This document shows positions 1-9,058 of a stretch of 64,000 nucleotides of DNA, one piece after another. The DNA lies in the NCBI GenBank assembly GCA_038881895.1, contig JAVZOV010000002.1, forward strand, positions 62,001-126,000. The letters are read 5' to 3'. Positions within the stretch are counted from its first letter, which is position 1. Each line of letters begins with the position of its first letter. Source of the stretch: Thermoprotei archaeon. GTDB taxonomy: Archaea > Thermoproteota > Thermoprotei > Gearchaeales > WAQG01. The notes under the pieces were generated by a model. The model worked only from the letters and a program-made list of their open reading frames with translations, made no database searches and was not told where the DNA came from. A program made the position numbers and the translations under genes.

Positions 1-348
1 TCTCTGTCTTTAGACTTAACGAATGTCAATAAGAAGAAAATCATTACGTTAGATGTAGATTGTTGAGAGAGCGATACTCTTCTTGACTAAGGTCGAGAGG
101 TTCCTGCTTCTAAGAAACTTGTTGCTTTTTTAGGATCTTGCATCATTCCATCTGAGAAGTGTAGTGTGTCATGTACTGTTTTGCTTCAGGGAAGGTGAGC
201 AATACTCAAAAATCACATCCAAAACACCTATTAAGCACATCAACAATTCACTCTAAATAATAGACTTTCTTATCGAGCTCTTTGCACTCATCATTTCTAG
301 CTTTAAATAAAAACTCTTATATATTGATTTTAATACTATAATTTTAGA
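1..348. other. Intergenic, possible degraded IS605-type end
   Basis: No convincing gene is present. The reverse complement of positions 81-100 shares 13 of 14 bases (tctcgaccttagtc) with positions 9936-9949. That kind of cgac..agtc segment resembles the hairpin at the right end of IS200/IS605 elements. The match is short and no TnpB domain can be read nearby, so a mobile origin is only a suggestion. A TATA-like stretch around 317-330 probably serves the gene at 349. Confidence 0.3.
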
Positions 349-1293
349 ATGAGAAAGAAGACATCAAAAGCAATACTTATGCTTATCCTATTAATTCTTG
401 TTATTATGATTGCTTCACGGCATTATTCTTATCATGGTTATAATATTAACTCAATAGCTGAAATAAGTGCTTTTTGGAGTTCTAATTTAGTAATTATTAT
501 CAATGTGTTGTTTTTATTTTTCTCATTTTTACCATTAGTTATTGAATTAGGTCTCATTTTATTTTTAATTAAGAATAGACGTGAAATAATAGAACTCATG
601 AGGAATTGGAAAAGTGATGGAATGAGGTCTCAAAAGAAGCAGCGTAACTTATTAATGCAGATTCTTGCATGGACTTTAGTTATCGCTCTCTTAGCTTTTA
701 CTAACATTAGCAAGCGTCCATTAACAACAGGAATCCAATTATCTAATTCGACAAAATTTTCTGGTGCCAATTTAAGCATAAGCACAAATTTCTTTCCATC
801 ATATATTCAAGAATCTATGCGTAATGTATTTTCTATTATCAATAATTTCTCATTAGTTGCCTTTGGTATTTTATTGCTGATAGTTGTTACATTCGGCATT
901 TGGTCGTTTCATGGTAAGAGAGAACTTTACAGTTCGAGTAATGATTCAGATAAGCAACTTGAGAATATTATTATAAATACATTGCATGAATTAGAGAATC
1001 CTTTTATACAAAGTGATACAAAGAATATAATAATTAGGTGTTATGATGAGATGTGCAGAATTATAAAGGAGGCTGGTAAAGAACCAAAATCATACGAAAC
1101 TGTAAGAGAATTTGAAAAAGCATGTCTGCAAACTTTTCAATGGTTACCAGCTAAACCACTTCATGCCTTAACGCTATTATTCGAGGAAACTCTTTATAGT
1201 AACCATGAAATTACTGATGATAAAATTAAAATTGCGATAAGTTCTCTTGAGGAAATACGTAAAAGTATGGCTGTTAAAAATGCTAACCACTAA
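349..1293 (+). CDS. DUF4129-type multi-TM membrane protein
   Basis: A 314-residue membrane protein. I see four hydrophobic segments, at about residues 7-24, 46-77, 103-121 and 166-188. A soluble C-terminal part (about 225-305) contains the pattern YDEMCRIIKEAG...ETVREFEKAC, which resembles DUF4129. In other archaea DUF4129 proteins lie beside MoxR ATPases and DUF58 proteins in putative envelope-assembly operons, but no MoxR or DUF58 gene is visible here because the window starts just upstream. It overlaps the next gene, so the two are probably co-translated. The family assignment rests on the C-terminal pattern only, and the biochemical function is unknown. Confidence 0.6.
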   Translation: MRKKTSKAILMLILLILVIMIASRHYSYHGYNINSIAEISAFWSSNLVIIINVLFLFFSFLPLVIELGLILFLIKNRREIIELMRNWKSDGMRSQKKQRNLLMQILAWTLVIALLAFTNISKRPLTTGIQLSNSTKFSGANLSISTNFFPSYIQESMRNVFSIINNFSLVAFGILLLIVVTFGIWSFHGKRELYSSSNDSDKQLENIIINTLHELENPFIQSDTKNIIIRCYDEMCRIIKEAGKEPKSYETVREFEKACLQTFQWLPAKPLHALTLLFEETLYSNHEITDDKIKIAISSLEEIRKSMAVKNANH

Positions 1294-1768
1294 GTTCGTA
1301 ATAACGGCAACATTTGTGTATATTATATCTATGGTATCAATAATAACCTTTGCAGATTATTATTTAATTAAATATTTGATAGCTTTAGTCTCGGCGTTAT
1401 ATCTCTTTTCAATAGGTCTAAAAATTTTTAACACACAAGGCGATAAGAATCAAGAGAATATACTTATTAAAGAACCTAGGAGTAGGACGGAATATTTGCA
1501 ATCCCTAATTGATCATCTCATAAAAAACAAAGATAAAAATGCAACATTGACCATACTTACAGAGGAGATCAGGGATATTGGATCTAGAATATTAGCCGCA
1601 TATTTCAAAATCAATGTTTCGGAAGTTAGATCTCTGCCACTAGAAACGCTCCTTAGTGTTGTGAATAAGACTACAGCAAGAATTATTAAAGGCGAAGATC
1701 AACTTCATAACGAAAAAGAATTATTTAGTGTGATAAGCGATTTAAAAAGATTGCTTCAAAACTTTTAA
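1280..1768 (+). CDS. Two-TM membrane protein, partner of the DUF4129 gene
   Basis: A protein of about 162 residues with two adjacent hydrophobic segments at the N-terminus and a charged, probably cytoplasmic helical C-terminal part. I do not recognise the family. I chose the ATG at 1280, which leaves a 14-nt overlap with the DUF4129 gene. An upstream TTG at 1247 would lengthen the overlap and add a basic N-terminus. Overlap with a DUF4129 protein suggests the two work together, perhaps as accessory membrane parts of a MoxR/DUF58-type system. That role is inferred from position alone. Confidence 0.55.
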   Translation: MLTTKFVITATFVYIISMVSIITFADYYLIKYLIALVSALYLFSIGLKIFNTQGDKNQENILIKEPRSRTEYLQSLIDHLIKNKDKNATLTILTEEIRDIGSRILAAYFKINVSEVRSLPLETLLSVVNKTTARIIKGEDQLHNEKELFSVISDLKRLLQNF

Positions 1769-1853
1769 AGCTAAGATGCATGAATGATAAAATGGAAAAG
1801 TAAAAAACAAAATATACATTTAACGTGCATTCTTATTTATTTGCTATGGTCTT

Positions 1854-2072
1854 TCACTGAACAACCTCGGCTAATGCAAATCTATTTCCAACACGTGTAA
1901 TCTTCACTTTTACGTGATCGCCTTTCTTAGTGTTAGGCACAAAAATCACGAAACCTTTTATTCGTGCCACACCATCTCCACGTTGACTCACTTCTGTAAT
2001 GTCTACTTCGTGTACCTCGCCTACGCTAACTGGTTTTGGTGCGTATCGTGCTGGAAATCTTCTTTCTCCCAT
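1854..2072 (-). CDS. Small TRAM-domain protein
   Basis: A 72-residue protein that is almost entirely one TRAM domain (about residues 14-71). The OB-like barrel pattern is visible in VHEVDITEVSQRGDGVARI and the later GDHVKVKITRV. Stand-alone TRAM proteins are common in archaea. They bind RNA and in some species act as RNA chaperones, including cold-shock-like ones. A strong Shine-Dalgarno site (GGAGGTGA) lies 8-9 nt upstream of the ATG, which fixes the start. The gene stands alone, between a membrane-protein pair and CutA. Confidence 0.85.
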   Translation of the reverse strand: MGERRFPARYAPKPVSVGEVHEVDITEVSQRGDGVARIKGFVIFVPNTKKGDHVKVKITRVGNRFALAEVVQ

Positions 2073-2353
2073 TCTATTTTCACCTCCTTCCTACGTTAAC
2101 GTGATCAAGAACTGAGCACTACGTAAAAGAACGCAGTGCACAGCCCTTAACCACGCTCAGAATTAATTCCACTTGGCTATATTTAAATCTATGCACACCT
2201 TAAAATGATGCTTTTGATATGAATAGTTATTCTTGAAATCTTAAAGTTTCTATACCTCTTTAATCTTCATTACACTGTCTCAATATGCTCTTGACTGAAT
2301 TAGAAATTAAAGGAAATTTTTATTTAGCTACTTTATAGTACATCTAGTGAGAC

Positions 2354-2671
2354 ATGATGCAGCCAATAGTGGTATTTATTACGTGTCCTAATGTATTTGA
2401 AGGGCAACGCATTACTAAGATACTTATTGAAAATAAACTTGCAGCATGCATCAATTTAGTAAAAGACATAAAATCGGTTTATTGGTGGAAGGGGAATATA
2501 GAAACATCGAACGAAGTATTATTAATTGTTAAAAGTGATGCAAAAATATTGGATAAACTCATAGAAGTAGTAAAAAGTAATCACAGCTACACAGTACCTG
2601 AAATTATAGCAATACCGATCGTTGGTGGGAATCAAGATTATCTGAAATGGATCAATGAAATCATATCATGA
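2354..2671 (+). CDS. cutA: CutA1 divalent-cation tolerance protein
   Basis: A 105-residue protein of normal CutA1 length. It has the family's conserved parts: VFITCPN near the N-terminus, LAACINLV at about 31-38, the VYWWKGNIE segment at about 43-51, and HSYTVPEIIAIPI towards the end. CutA1 is a small ferredoxin-like trimer linked with tolerance to copper and other divalent cations, although its molecular job is unsettled. Two ATG codons (2354 and 2357) are possible starts. It is monocistronic, followed by a TnpB relic. Confidence 0.92.
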   Translation: MMQPIVVFITCPNVFEGQRITKILIENKLAACINLVKDIKSVYWWKGNIETSNEVLLIVKSDAKILDKLIEVVKSNHSYTVPEIIAIPIVGGNQDYLKWINEIIS

Positions 2672-2749
2672 AATTTAGCAAAGGGTTGGACAGCAGCTCC
2701 CAAATAGATAGATTTTTTATAGATGTTTAGTGTATTAAAGAATGCATGA

Positions 2750-2890
2750 ACGTGCCCGATATGTGGTGGTAAATTGGCACCGAATGGGCACGTCTAAACA
2801 TGCTCAGGATGAGGGGAGCCCCGTTGCCCCAGAAAGCCCTCTATGAAATTGAGGGGGAAGGGACGAAAGTCCATGAATCCCACAACGGTA
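2750..2890 (+). pseudogene. TnpB C-terminal relic (IS200/IS605 type)
   Basis: One reading frame gives CPICGGKLAPNGH, then a stop, then TCSG, another stop, and KPSMKLRGKGRKSMNP. This matches the C-terminal zinc-ribbon half and tail typical of TnpB proteins in archaeal IS200/IS605 elements. The zinc ribbon has one C-x2-C pair left and stop codons cut the frame. A hairpin-forming segment at 2837-2856 (ccctct...aggggg) could be the old right end. No TnpA or upstream TnpB part is readable. Confidence 0.6.
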
Positions 2891-2954
2891 GAATTCTTAG
2901 TTATAACTGAAAACCTGTTTTTAGAAATCACTAAAAAGGCTTTATGAACAAATG

Positions 2955-3602
2955 TTAATTAATTCTACTTGTTATATAATAAGAGATGATACGGTACTCG
3001 CCACGTCGTAGAATTTCAGATAGTGTTGCAGATGATAGATTAAGTTTTTTAGCTAAGGATGTTAAATTTGTTTTTCTAGGAAAATCATAATAACCAAGTT
3101 CATAAGCAATCCTAATTATACTATCTTGTTTAGGTGTTAAAATAGTCTTATTTCTAGCATAAGTTATGCTCTTTACTCTCATCTGCATACCAATCTCATG
3201 CAACTGTTTCAAGATCTTTCTTAAAATCTTATTATTTGGAATTATCAACACCAATTCACTCCAACCATCATGAAGATTTCTCATCACCGAAATGAACACA
3301 TCAAAATTAGCAAAGATCTTATAAATCTCATTAAAAACACCAACAACATTAACTAAAACCTTAGTACTATCTGAATAAAGAATTTTCACACTTAAAACGT
3401 TAGGATTCTCTTTTAATTTACTAATAATATCTGAAAGCTTATTAATTGGCACACCTAGTTCAATAGTCTCCTTAATAACATAAGGACCAAACTGTTTTAC
3501 TTTTAAGATTCTCACCGGTACTCCATTATTAATAAGCGATGAAACTAAGTAGTCAATAGGCATTCTTACATTTATTATAATCTCTTTAATACTAACCACC
3601 AC
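2955..3602 (-). CDS. Bat-type HTH regulator (HTH_10)
   Basis: A 215-residue protein with a C-terminal helix-turn-helix of the bacterio-opsin-activator type. LTPKQDSIIRIAYELGYYDF begins the domain at about residue 155 and LAKKLNLSSATLSEILRRGE follows. The N-terminal 150 residues are an alpha/beta region that probably senses a ligand. Such regulators are common archaeal one-component transcription factors. The gene lies downstream of the TRAP-TAXI operon on the same strand, 98 nt beyond its end, so it may regulate that operon. That link is inferred. The start (GTG at 3602) is uncertain, and an ATG at 3563 is possible. Confidence 0.75.
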   Translation of the reverse strand: MVVSIKEIIINVRMPIDYLVSSLINNGVPVRILKVKQFGPYVIKETIELGVPINKLSDIISKLKENPNVLSVKILYSDSTKVLVNVVGVFNEIYKIFANFDVFISVMRNLHDGWSELVLIIPNNKILRKILKQLHEIGMQMRVKSITYARNKTILTPKQDSIIRIAYELGYYDFPRKTNLTSLAKKLNLSSATLSEILRRGEYRIISYYITSRIN

Positions 3603-3700
3603 AATAAACTTAGCAGCACATACAAAAATCTTTTAACATAAAAACTGATTAGATACAATAACCTTACCCATAGAATAGAAGAATCATGGAAAAGATAGTT

Positions 3701-5791
3701 TTATTTTTTATTATAAAAGTAAAGAAGAACATATATTAATGCAAATATTGGTGTTAGCCATTCATAGGGTGTAAGATTTGCTATTCCTAATATTATCAAC
3801 ACTACTCGCTGAAGCTTACCGATCTCCTTTCCATGCCATCCTATTATTCCAGCACTTAACATTAACATGGTAAGTATTGAATTAAATAAACCATATAATA
3901 TTCTATAATAAGCATATAAATTCCATTGCTGAACAGGTATTATAAGTAAAGTAGGGTCTAGAACAAAAATGTATGGTACTAAATACCCTGCTAAAGCAAA
4001 AATGGTTGCATTTATAGCAGTTCTCCAAAATTTTGACCTTGCCAGCATAGCTCCAGCATATGATGCCAATGCGACGGGTGGTGTGACGTCAGCTAAAATA
4101 CCGAAATAAAATACAAACATGTGAGCTGTGAGGAGTGCTAGAGGCATAGATAAATTATTCCATGATGCTATAGCAAGTCCTAATGCCACACCTGAGATTG
4201 TTGAGGTTATTATATAGTTGGCCGTTGTTGGAACGCCCATTCCCAGTATTAAACTGATTATCATCGCTGATAGCATAAGTAAATATATATTACCTCCCAC
4301 AAAATCTATTAACCTGTAACCTATCAGAGTTGCCCAACCTGTTAGTGTAAGAATGCCCTGGATAATACCAGCAGATGATGCAGCCAAGAATACTGTTATG
4401 GAGCTTCTTAAGGATGCATCGAACGATTTTATAACACTTCTGAACATCTCACGACTACCTTTATGAAGAACAGCTATAATAATTGAAACAAAAAGTGACA
4501 TAACTCCTGAAAAGTATACAGAGGCACTTATAGGTATTCCTAAAAAATATGAGATCATGCCAATGATAAAAATTATAACAGCAAATAGTATCTTAACCGG
4601 TAATATTAATGATGGTTGGGCGAACCATGCTGTAATTAATGCAACTCCTAAAGAACCTATTACTGCATATTGTGGTTCTAATCCAGCGAGAAGAAGGTAA
4701 GTTATAACAGGTATGGGAAGGAGCAGGTAGCATCGGCTTATTATAGATCTGAGAGAAGGCAGTTGTTCCTTACTTAATGGATAAACTTTTAACTTTTTAG
4801 TTACTCTATCAATAAAAATGTAAACCGATGCGAAATATAATATAGCTGGTATTGCAGCAGCAATCATTATATCTCTATAAGGCCTTCCTAAAAATTCCGC
4901 CATAACGAATGCTGCAGCCCCCATTATAGGGGGCATCAGTTGACCACCTGTTGATGCAGCGGGTTCAACAGCTCCAGCGACTTCCGGAGGATAACCTGCC
5001 TTCTTCATTAAAGGTATAGTGAACGTGCCAGTAGTTAATACATTCGCTACAGAACTACCTGAAACAGTACCAACTAACGCGCTAGCGACTACAGCAGTCT
5101 TCGCTGGACCACCTGTTCTTTTCCCCACTATACCTAAAATTAAATCAGTAATGTATTTACCTATTCCCACATTCTCCAAAAACGAACCAAAAAATATAAA
5201 TGCGAAAACGTAGGATGTCATAACGTACAAAGGTATTGAAAAAATACCCTCTCTTGCATAGTACAAGTGATTTATTAACGGTCTTAAATTAAAGCCTTCA
5301 GCATACAATCCCATTAATATGAAGGCTAATGCTATTAATGGTAATGCCCATCCTAAAACCCTTCTCGTGGTCTCTAATAGAAAAAATATTGCTAATAATG
5401 GAAATATCAAATTTAGGAACGTTAGTTCCAGATAACCAGATCTTACAATTTCTGGAAAAATCAAAAAAAGATAAAAGACAGAAAAGAATGCTAACAGCCC
5501 TAATAAATAATCGTAAATTGGTATTTCTCTTATGCTCTTTCGTAAAGGATGTATTATGAACGTGGAAAAAAAGATTAACCCGAGAAGAAACGCCATACTT
5601 TGTTGTATATCAGGAGTGATTAAAATAAAAGGCAAAACAATCCCAAAACTTCTTAAAAAATTATATAGAATAAAATTAAGTCCCATCACTACGATTATTT
5701 CATACAGCGCAAAAATTATACTTACAAGCAATATTAAAAATGCAGGCAATCCTTTCCTTGCTCTTTCATATTCCGAGTATGCCTCACTCAT
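3701..5791 (-). CDS. TRAP transporter fused permease (4TM-12TM)
   Basis: A hydrophobic protein of about 696 residues with roughly 16-18 membrane segments. It corresponds to a fused small (DctQ-like) and large (DctM-like) TRAP permease as found in TAXI-type systems. Large-subunit patterns are visible, such as GTVSGSSVANVLTTGTFTIP, EPAASTGGQLMPPIMGAAAF and GMGVPTTANYI. It should import an organic acid or amino acid using an ion gradient and the TAXI binding protein encoded upstream. I chose the ATG at 5791 because it follows a GGTGAT site and overlaps the DUF1850 stop by 8 nt. The upstream ATG at 5827 has no such site. Confidence 0.92.
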   Translation of the reverse strand: MSEAYSEYERARKGLPAFLILLVSIIFALYEIIVVMGLNFILYNFLRSFGIVLPFILITPDIQQSMAFLLGLIFFSTFIIHPLRKSIREIPIYDYLLGLLAFFSVFYLFLIFPEIVRSGYLELTFLNLIFPLLAIFFLLETTRRVLGWALPLIALAFILMGLYAEGFNLRPLINHLYYAREGIFSIPLYVMTSYVFAFIFFGSFLENVGIGKYITDLILGIVGKRTGGPAKTAVVASALVGTVSGSSVANVLTTGTFTIPLMKKAGYPPEVAGAVEPAASTGGQLMPPIMGAAAFVMAEFLGRPYRDIMIAAAIPAILYFASVYIFIDRVTKKLKVYPLSKEQLPSLRSIISRCYLLLPIPVITYLLLAGLEPQYAVIGSLGVALITAWFAQPSLILPVKILFAVIIFIIGMISYFLGIPISASVYFSGVMSLFVSIIIAVLHKGSREMFRSVIKSFDASLRSSITVFLAASSAGIIQGILTLTGWATLIGYRLIDFVGGNIYLLMLSAMIISLILGMGVPTTANYIITSTISGVALGLAIASWNNLSMPLALLTAHMFVFYFGILADVTPPVALASYAGAMLARSKFWRTAINATIFALAGYLVPYIFVLDPTLLIIPVQQWNLYAYYRILYGLFNSILTMLMLSAGIIGWHGKEIGKLQRVVLIILGIANLTPYEWLTPIFALIYVLLYFYNKK

Positions 5792-6269
5792 ATATATCAC
5801 CTTTGAACTTAATGTATAGTAATTCAAATAAATTTATCTTTTCTACCTCGAGCGTTATATCTTTACCATTTATCTCCATACCGTTAACTGTTATGTTTGG
5901 ACTAATCATGAAAGCAGTATTAATGCTTATCATGCTCCCAACACTAACGTTCAAATTATCCAAAACGTATTCTCCATTTATGACCCTCATGGTACTGTTC
6001 GTTATTAAATCGTTAGTCGAAGAAGCCAGACCAGCACCATAACCAGGCCATTTTAAAGTCTTTAGATAGAACTCATTATTCTTTAAGACAAACGTCTCAT
6101 TAATTCTTAATAGTTCTACACTATGCATGTAAGAGATATTAACAACTATGCGCTGCGAAAAAATAAAGAATCTCTTACCATCAACAGATACTTTTAAAAC
6201 TGGTATAACTGGTGTAAAAATAATAATCAAAAAAATAATAGTTGTTATTATTACTATTAAGCGTTGCAT
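5784..6269 (-). CDS. DUF1850 protein of a TRAP-TAXI operon
   Basis: A protein of about 161 residues with one N-terminal membrane segment and an exposed beta-rich domain. The pattern YMHSVELLRINETF at about residues 47-60 is the mark of DUF1850, a family repeatedly found between TAXI binding proteins and fused TRAP permeases. Its role is unknown, and an accessory role in transport is likely from its constant position. The ATG at 6269 sits 1 nt after the TAXI stop codon, and an alternative ATG at 6287 would overlap it. The downstream permease start overlaps this gene's end, so the three genes are translationally coupled. Confidence 0.85.
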   Translation of the reverse strand: MQRLIVIITTIIFLIIIFTPVIPVLKVSVDGKRFFIFSQRIVVNISYMHSVELLRINETFVLKNNEFYLKTLKWPGYGAGLASSTNDLITNSTMRVINGEYVLDNLNVSVGSMISINTAFMISPNITVNGMEINGKDITLEVEKINLFELLYIKFKGDIYE

Positions 6270-6270
6270 T

Positions 6271-7284
6271 TTATGGTCTAAGCTCACTGGGAACTGTAAT
6301 TCCTTTATCTTGGTAGAATTTTACAGCACCAGGGTGTAAGGGTATACTCATACCATTCAACGCTGTATTCAAGGATATAGAAGAAGCTCTAGCATGAGCT
6401 TGCTGAAGCTCTGTCAAATGACTAAACATTACGTCCAATATTGTATAAACTGCATCATCGGGTAAATCTGAACGCACTGCTAACATAGCCATAACAGCAG
6501 CTGTTGTAACATCAGATGTCATACCGTTATAGGTATTTTTAGGCACAGTATAAGGTACAAAGAACAAGTATCCTTGACTTTTTAATTTGTTAAAGATATC
6601 ATTTGGTATATTTATCAGATTCACAGGAGTTGTTGCCGCTAATTGTGTAACCGCAGCTGTAGGTATGCCAGCTACGATAAATGCTGCATCAACCTGTCCT
6701 AATTTAAGAGCATCTGAAGCTTGCGCAAAATCCAAATTCTGTATTGTCACCTTACCCCAAAGTCCAGCTGCTTTCAAAATTAACTCACCTTCAACCGCAG
6801 TACCACTACCTGCTGCACCAATAGCAACTCTCTTATTTTCTAAATCCATCAAACTCTTAATTCCACTATCAGCCTTAACAACTATCTGAATTATTTCAGG
6901 GTATAATACGGCAACGCCTCTTATATTGCTGATAGTATTGTTAGCAAACATGTAAATACCTTTATAAGCATAATAGGCAATATCATTCTGGATAAAAACC
7001 AGTTGCGCATCTCCAGTACTCAAAGCTCTGGCATTCGTTACACTAGCACCACTAGATTGAGCAGAGGCCTGAATTTTTCCATTAGAATACTTATTTAAAA
7101 TCTCTGAGAGTGCATTACCTATAGGATAATAAACACCAGCAGTGCCTCCAGTAAAAATCTTTATCTTATACTGCTGAGGGGCTTGTTGTTGAAAATATAA
7201 AGCAACTGCTATTCCTCCTAAAATTATTATTACAGCTATCACTAAAATTAATGTTTTTTGTGCAACACCTCTCAAATTTAACAC
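6271..7284 (-). CDS. TAXI-family solute-binding protein
   Basis: A 337-residue exported binding protein. A hydrophobic segment at about residues 10-31 serves as signal or membrane anchor. The mature part starts with YKIKIFTGGTAGVYYPIGNA, the characteristic TAXI opening, and contains KRVAIGAAGSGTAVEGE and the QNLDFAQASDALKLGQVDA region. It captures the substrate outside the membrane and hands it to the TRAP permease of the same operon. The substrate cannot be told from sequence; glutamate, other dicarboxylates and related acids are known for the family. The start is GTG at 7284, with a TATA-like box at 7312-7325. Confidence 0.93.
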   Translation of the reverse strand: MLNLRGVAQKTLILVIAVIIILGGIAVALYFQQQAPQQYKIKIFTGGTAGVYYPIGNALSEILNKYSNGKIQASAQSSGASVTNARALSTGDAQLVFIQNDIAYYAYKGIYMFANNTISNIRGVAVLYPEIIQIVVKADSGIKSLMDLENKRVAIGAAGSGTAVEGELILKAAGLWGKVTIQNLDFAQASDALKLGQVDAAFIVAGIPTAAVTQLAATTPVNLINIPNDIFNKLKSQGYLFFVPYTVPKNTYNGMTSDVTTAAVMAMLAVRSDLPDDAVYTILDVMFSHLTELQQAHARASSISLNTALNGMSIPLHPGAVKFYQDKGITVPSELRP

Positions 7285-7311
7285 CTCTCAAATCAACATT
7301 CTTTATTCATG

Positions 7312-7325
7312 GTATATATATTTTT
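7312..7325 (-). promoter_or_regulatory. TATA-like box of the TRAP-TAXI operon
   Basis: The alternating TA stretch at 7312-7325 lies about 30 nt before the GTG start of the TAXI gene. It is the only AT-rich box of that type in the gap, so it probably drives the three-gene operon from a very short leader. Confidence 0.5.
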
Positions 7326-7373
7326 GCCTGCAACTATATAATAAAATTGCAGTTGTATAATAAAATTAAAGAT

Positions 7374-8756
7374 TTAATGATAAAGGAATAAGATCGCATT
7401 AGCAACTAGCATTGGTATTATCCCTCCTAATAATCCTATCCAGAACCACTTAAAGAATGTCATATGGTAATTAATTTTTTTCTCTAATAAACCTAAAGCA
7501 ACTATATTAGCGGTTGAACCAACCATTGTAATATTTCCTCCATATGTACCACCAAACAATAAAGCCCACCAAAGTGAGGAACCGCCAATATATTGTTCTA
7601 ACTCCTTGACAACAGGTATGAAAGCAGCGACAAGGACAACATTATCTAGAACGCTACTACCAAAACCGCTGACCCATAAAATTATAGAGACAGTAACAAA
7701 GAGACTATTCCCGCTGAATGTAGCCATTGCTTTAGCCATTTTATCAGTAACACCAGTGTATGCAAGGGTACCAGCCTTAGCAAACAGAAACATAAAGAAT
7801 GTAAGTGTCCACCAATCGACGCCTTTCTCAACAACCTCTCTGGCATGATCTCTCTTCCATATTAAAGCAACAAAAGCTCCTGTCATTGCAGCTACAATGA
7901 GAAAAACATTCTTTTCTAATCCTAAGAGAAGCTCTATACGATAATGCAGAGCAATAAGTAATATAGTTGAAATCATTAAAATTCCACCCCTCTTAACTCT
8001 GTTCATATTAAAATGCTCTTCTTCGTTACTTATACTTCCAACAATTTCTTGAGGAATTTTTAGATCTTTCCTATACCACAAAAGAGATATTGGTATTATA
8101 GAGATTAATGCTAATAATGCTACAGGTGTAGCATGAAAGATGAAGTCTTCAAATGTGAGCCCGGCCCTTAAGGCTATTAGTATTCCTATAGGGTTTCCCA
8201 AGAGTGTTGCTGAACTTCCTATATTAGTTGCTAGGACTGCCGGTATTACAAAGGAGACTACTGGTATTTTATATTTTTCTGTGTATCTAAATATTATTGC
8301 CGTTATGAAGAGTATTGATGTTACTTCATCCACTAATGCTGCCATTAATGTTGAGATAGACATTATAACAATTAATACCTTACGTGGATCATTCCCTGTG
8401 TATTTCATAATTTTGTATAGGAACCAATCAAAGAAACCCTCTTCTTCCGCAACTCTAACCACTATCATCATAGATATGAGAAATGTTATCACATCAATGC
8501 TCATAAATTGAATCATGTGTTCTAAATCTAATGTCCTGGTTATTAGGAGTAGTGCAATACCTAAGAATGCTATTGCTAATCTAAAACGCCAAAACATGAG
8601 AGTACCGATCACAGTTGCCATAAAAATAGTAGTAGCAATAGCCTGCGTAATGTTTTGTAAAATATAATAAAGTACAAGAAAATCAATAACATTAATAACA
8701 AAAAATATTAGGAAATCACGTTTTGATCCTACCTTTGTTACTTCAAACTCCTCCAT
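7374..8756 (-). CDS. ArsB/NhaD-type (SLC13-like) ion permease
   Basis: A 460-residue membrane protein with about 11-12 membrane segments. Family patterns are visible: ALVDEVTSILFITAI in the first half, followed by ATNIGSSATLLGNPIGI, and GSSVLDNVVLVAAFIPV with GNITMVGSTANIVALG in the second half. The two halves show the inverted-repeat hairpin layout of the ion-transporter superfamily. Members move arsenite, sodium/proton or di- and tricarboxylates, and the substrate here is not clear. It is read in the same direction as the TRAP operon, 89 nt upstream of it, but has its own promoter region. Confidence 0.85.
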   Translation of the reverse strand: MEEFEVTKVGSKRDFLIFFVINVIDFLVLYYILQNITQAIATTIFMATVIGTLMFWRFRLAIAFLGIALLLITRTLDLEHMIQFMSIDVITFLISMMIVVRVAEEEGFFDWFLYKIMKYTGNDPRKVLIVIMSISTLMAALVDEVTSILFITAIIFRYTEKYKIPVVSFVIPAVLATNIGSSATLLGNPIGILIALRAGLTFEDFIFHATPVALLALISIIPISLLWYRKDLKIPQEIVGSISNEEEHFNMNRVKRGGILMISTILLIALHYRIELLLGLEKNVFLIVAAMTGAFVALIWKRDHAREVVEKGVDWWTLTFFMFLFAKAGTLAYTGVTDKMAKAMATFSGNSLFVTVSIILWVSGFGSSVLDNVVLVAAFIPVVKELEQYIGGSSLWWALLFGGTYGGNITMVGSTANIVALGLLEKKINYHMTFFKWFWIGLLGGIIPMLVANAILFLYH

Positions 8757-9058
8757 TATTCATCGCACTTTTAAACGCTATAGAAGAATAAAAACTTTAA
8801 TAATTAAAAAAAGAGACCGTGCACATCAGCCTTTATGTTTAGAGTTAGTCTCTCGGAAATATCTGATTATTAAATGTAGAACTTGCGTGATATTTTAAAT
8901 ATAATACAGCAATCAATGCTTACGGGTTAGCATTATGTTTTGAACTTTTTCTTCAAGTTTAATTATTGGTAACATGCAAGCACATCATAGTATTTAAATA
9001 TGCACAAACCTTAATTTCTTCTAATTTAGCCAACATAATTACAGCTTAAACTCCCCTT
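8757..9058. other. Intergenic region
   Basis: I see no gene or relic. The region is AT-rich with several TATA-like stretches (for instance atatttaaatataa around 8891-8905) that could serve the minus-strand permease gene. Confidence 0.4.

Noticed and set aside
8160-8175. gcccggccct resembling the tRNA-Val 3' end (possible att site)
   Set aside because: Only a short GC-rich match inside the ArsB-like gene and upstream of the tRNA; chance similarity is likelier.
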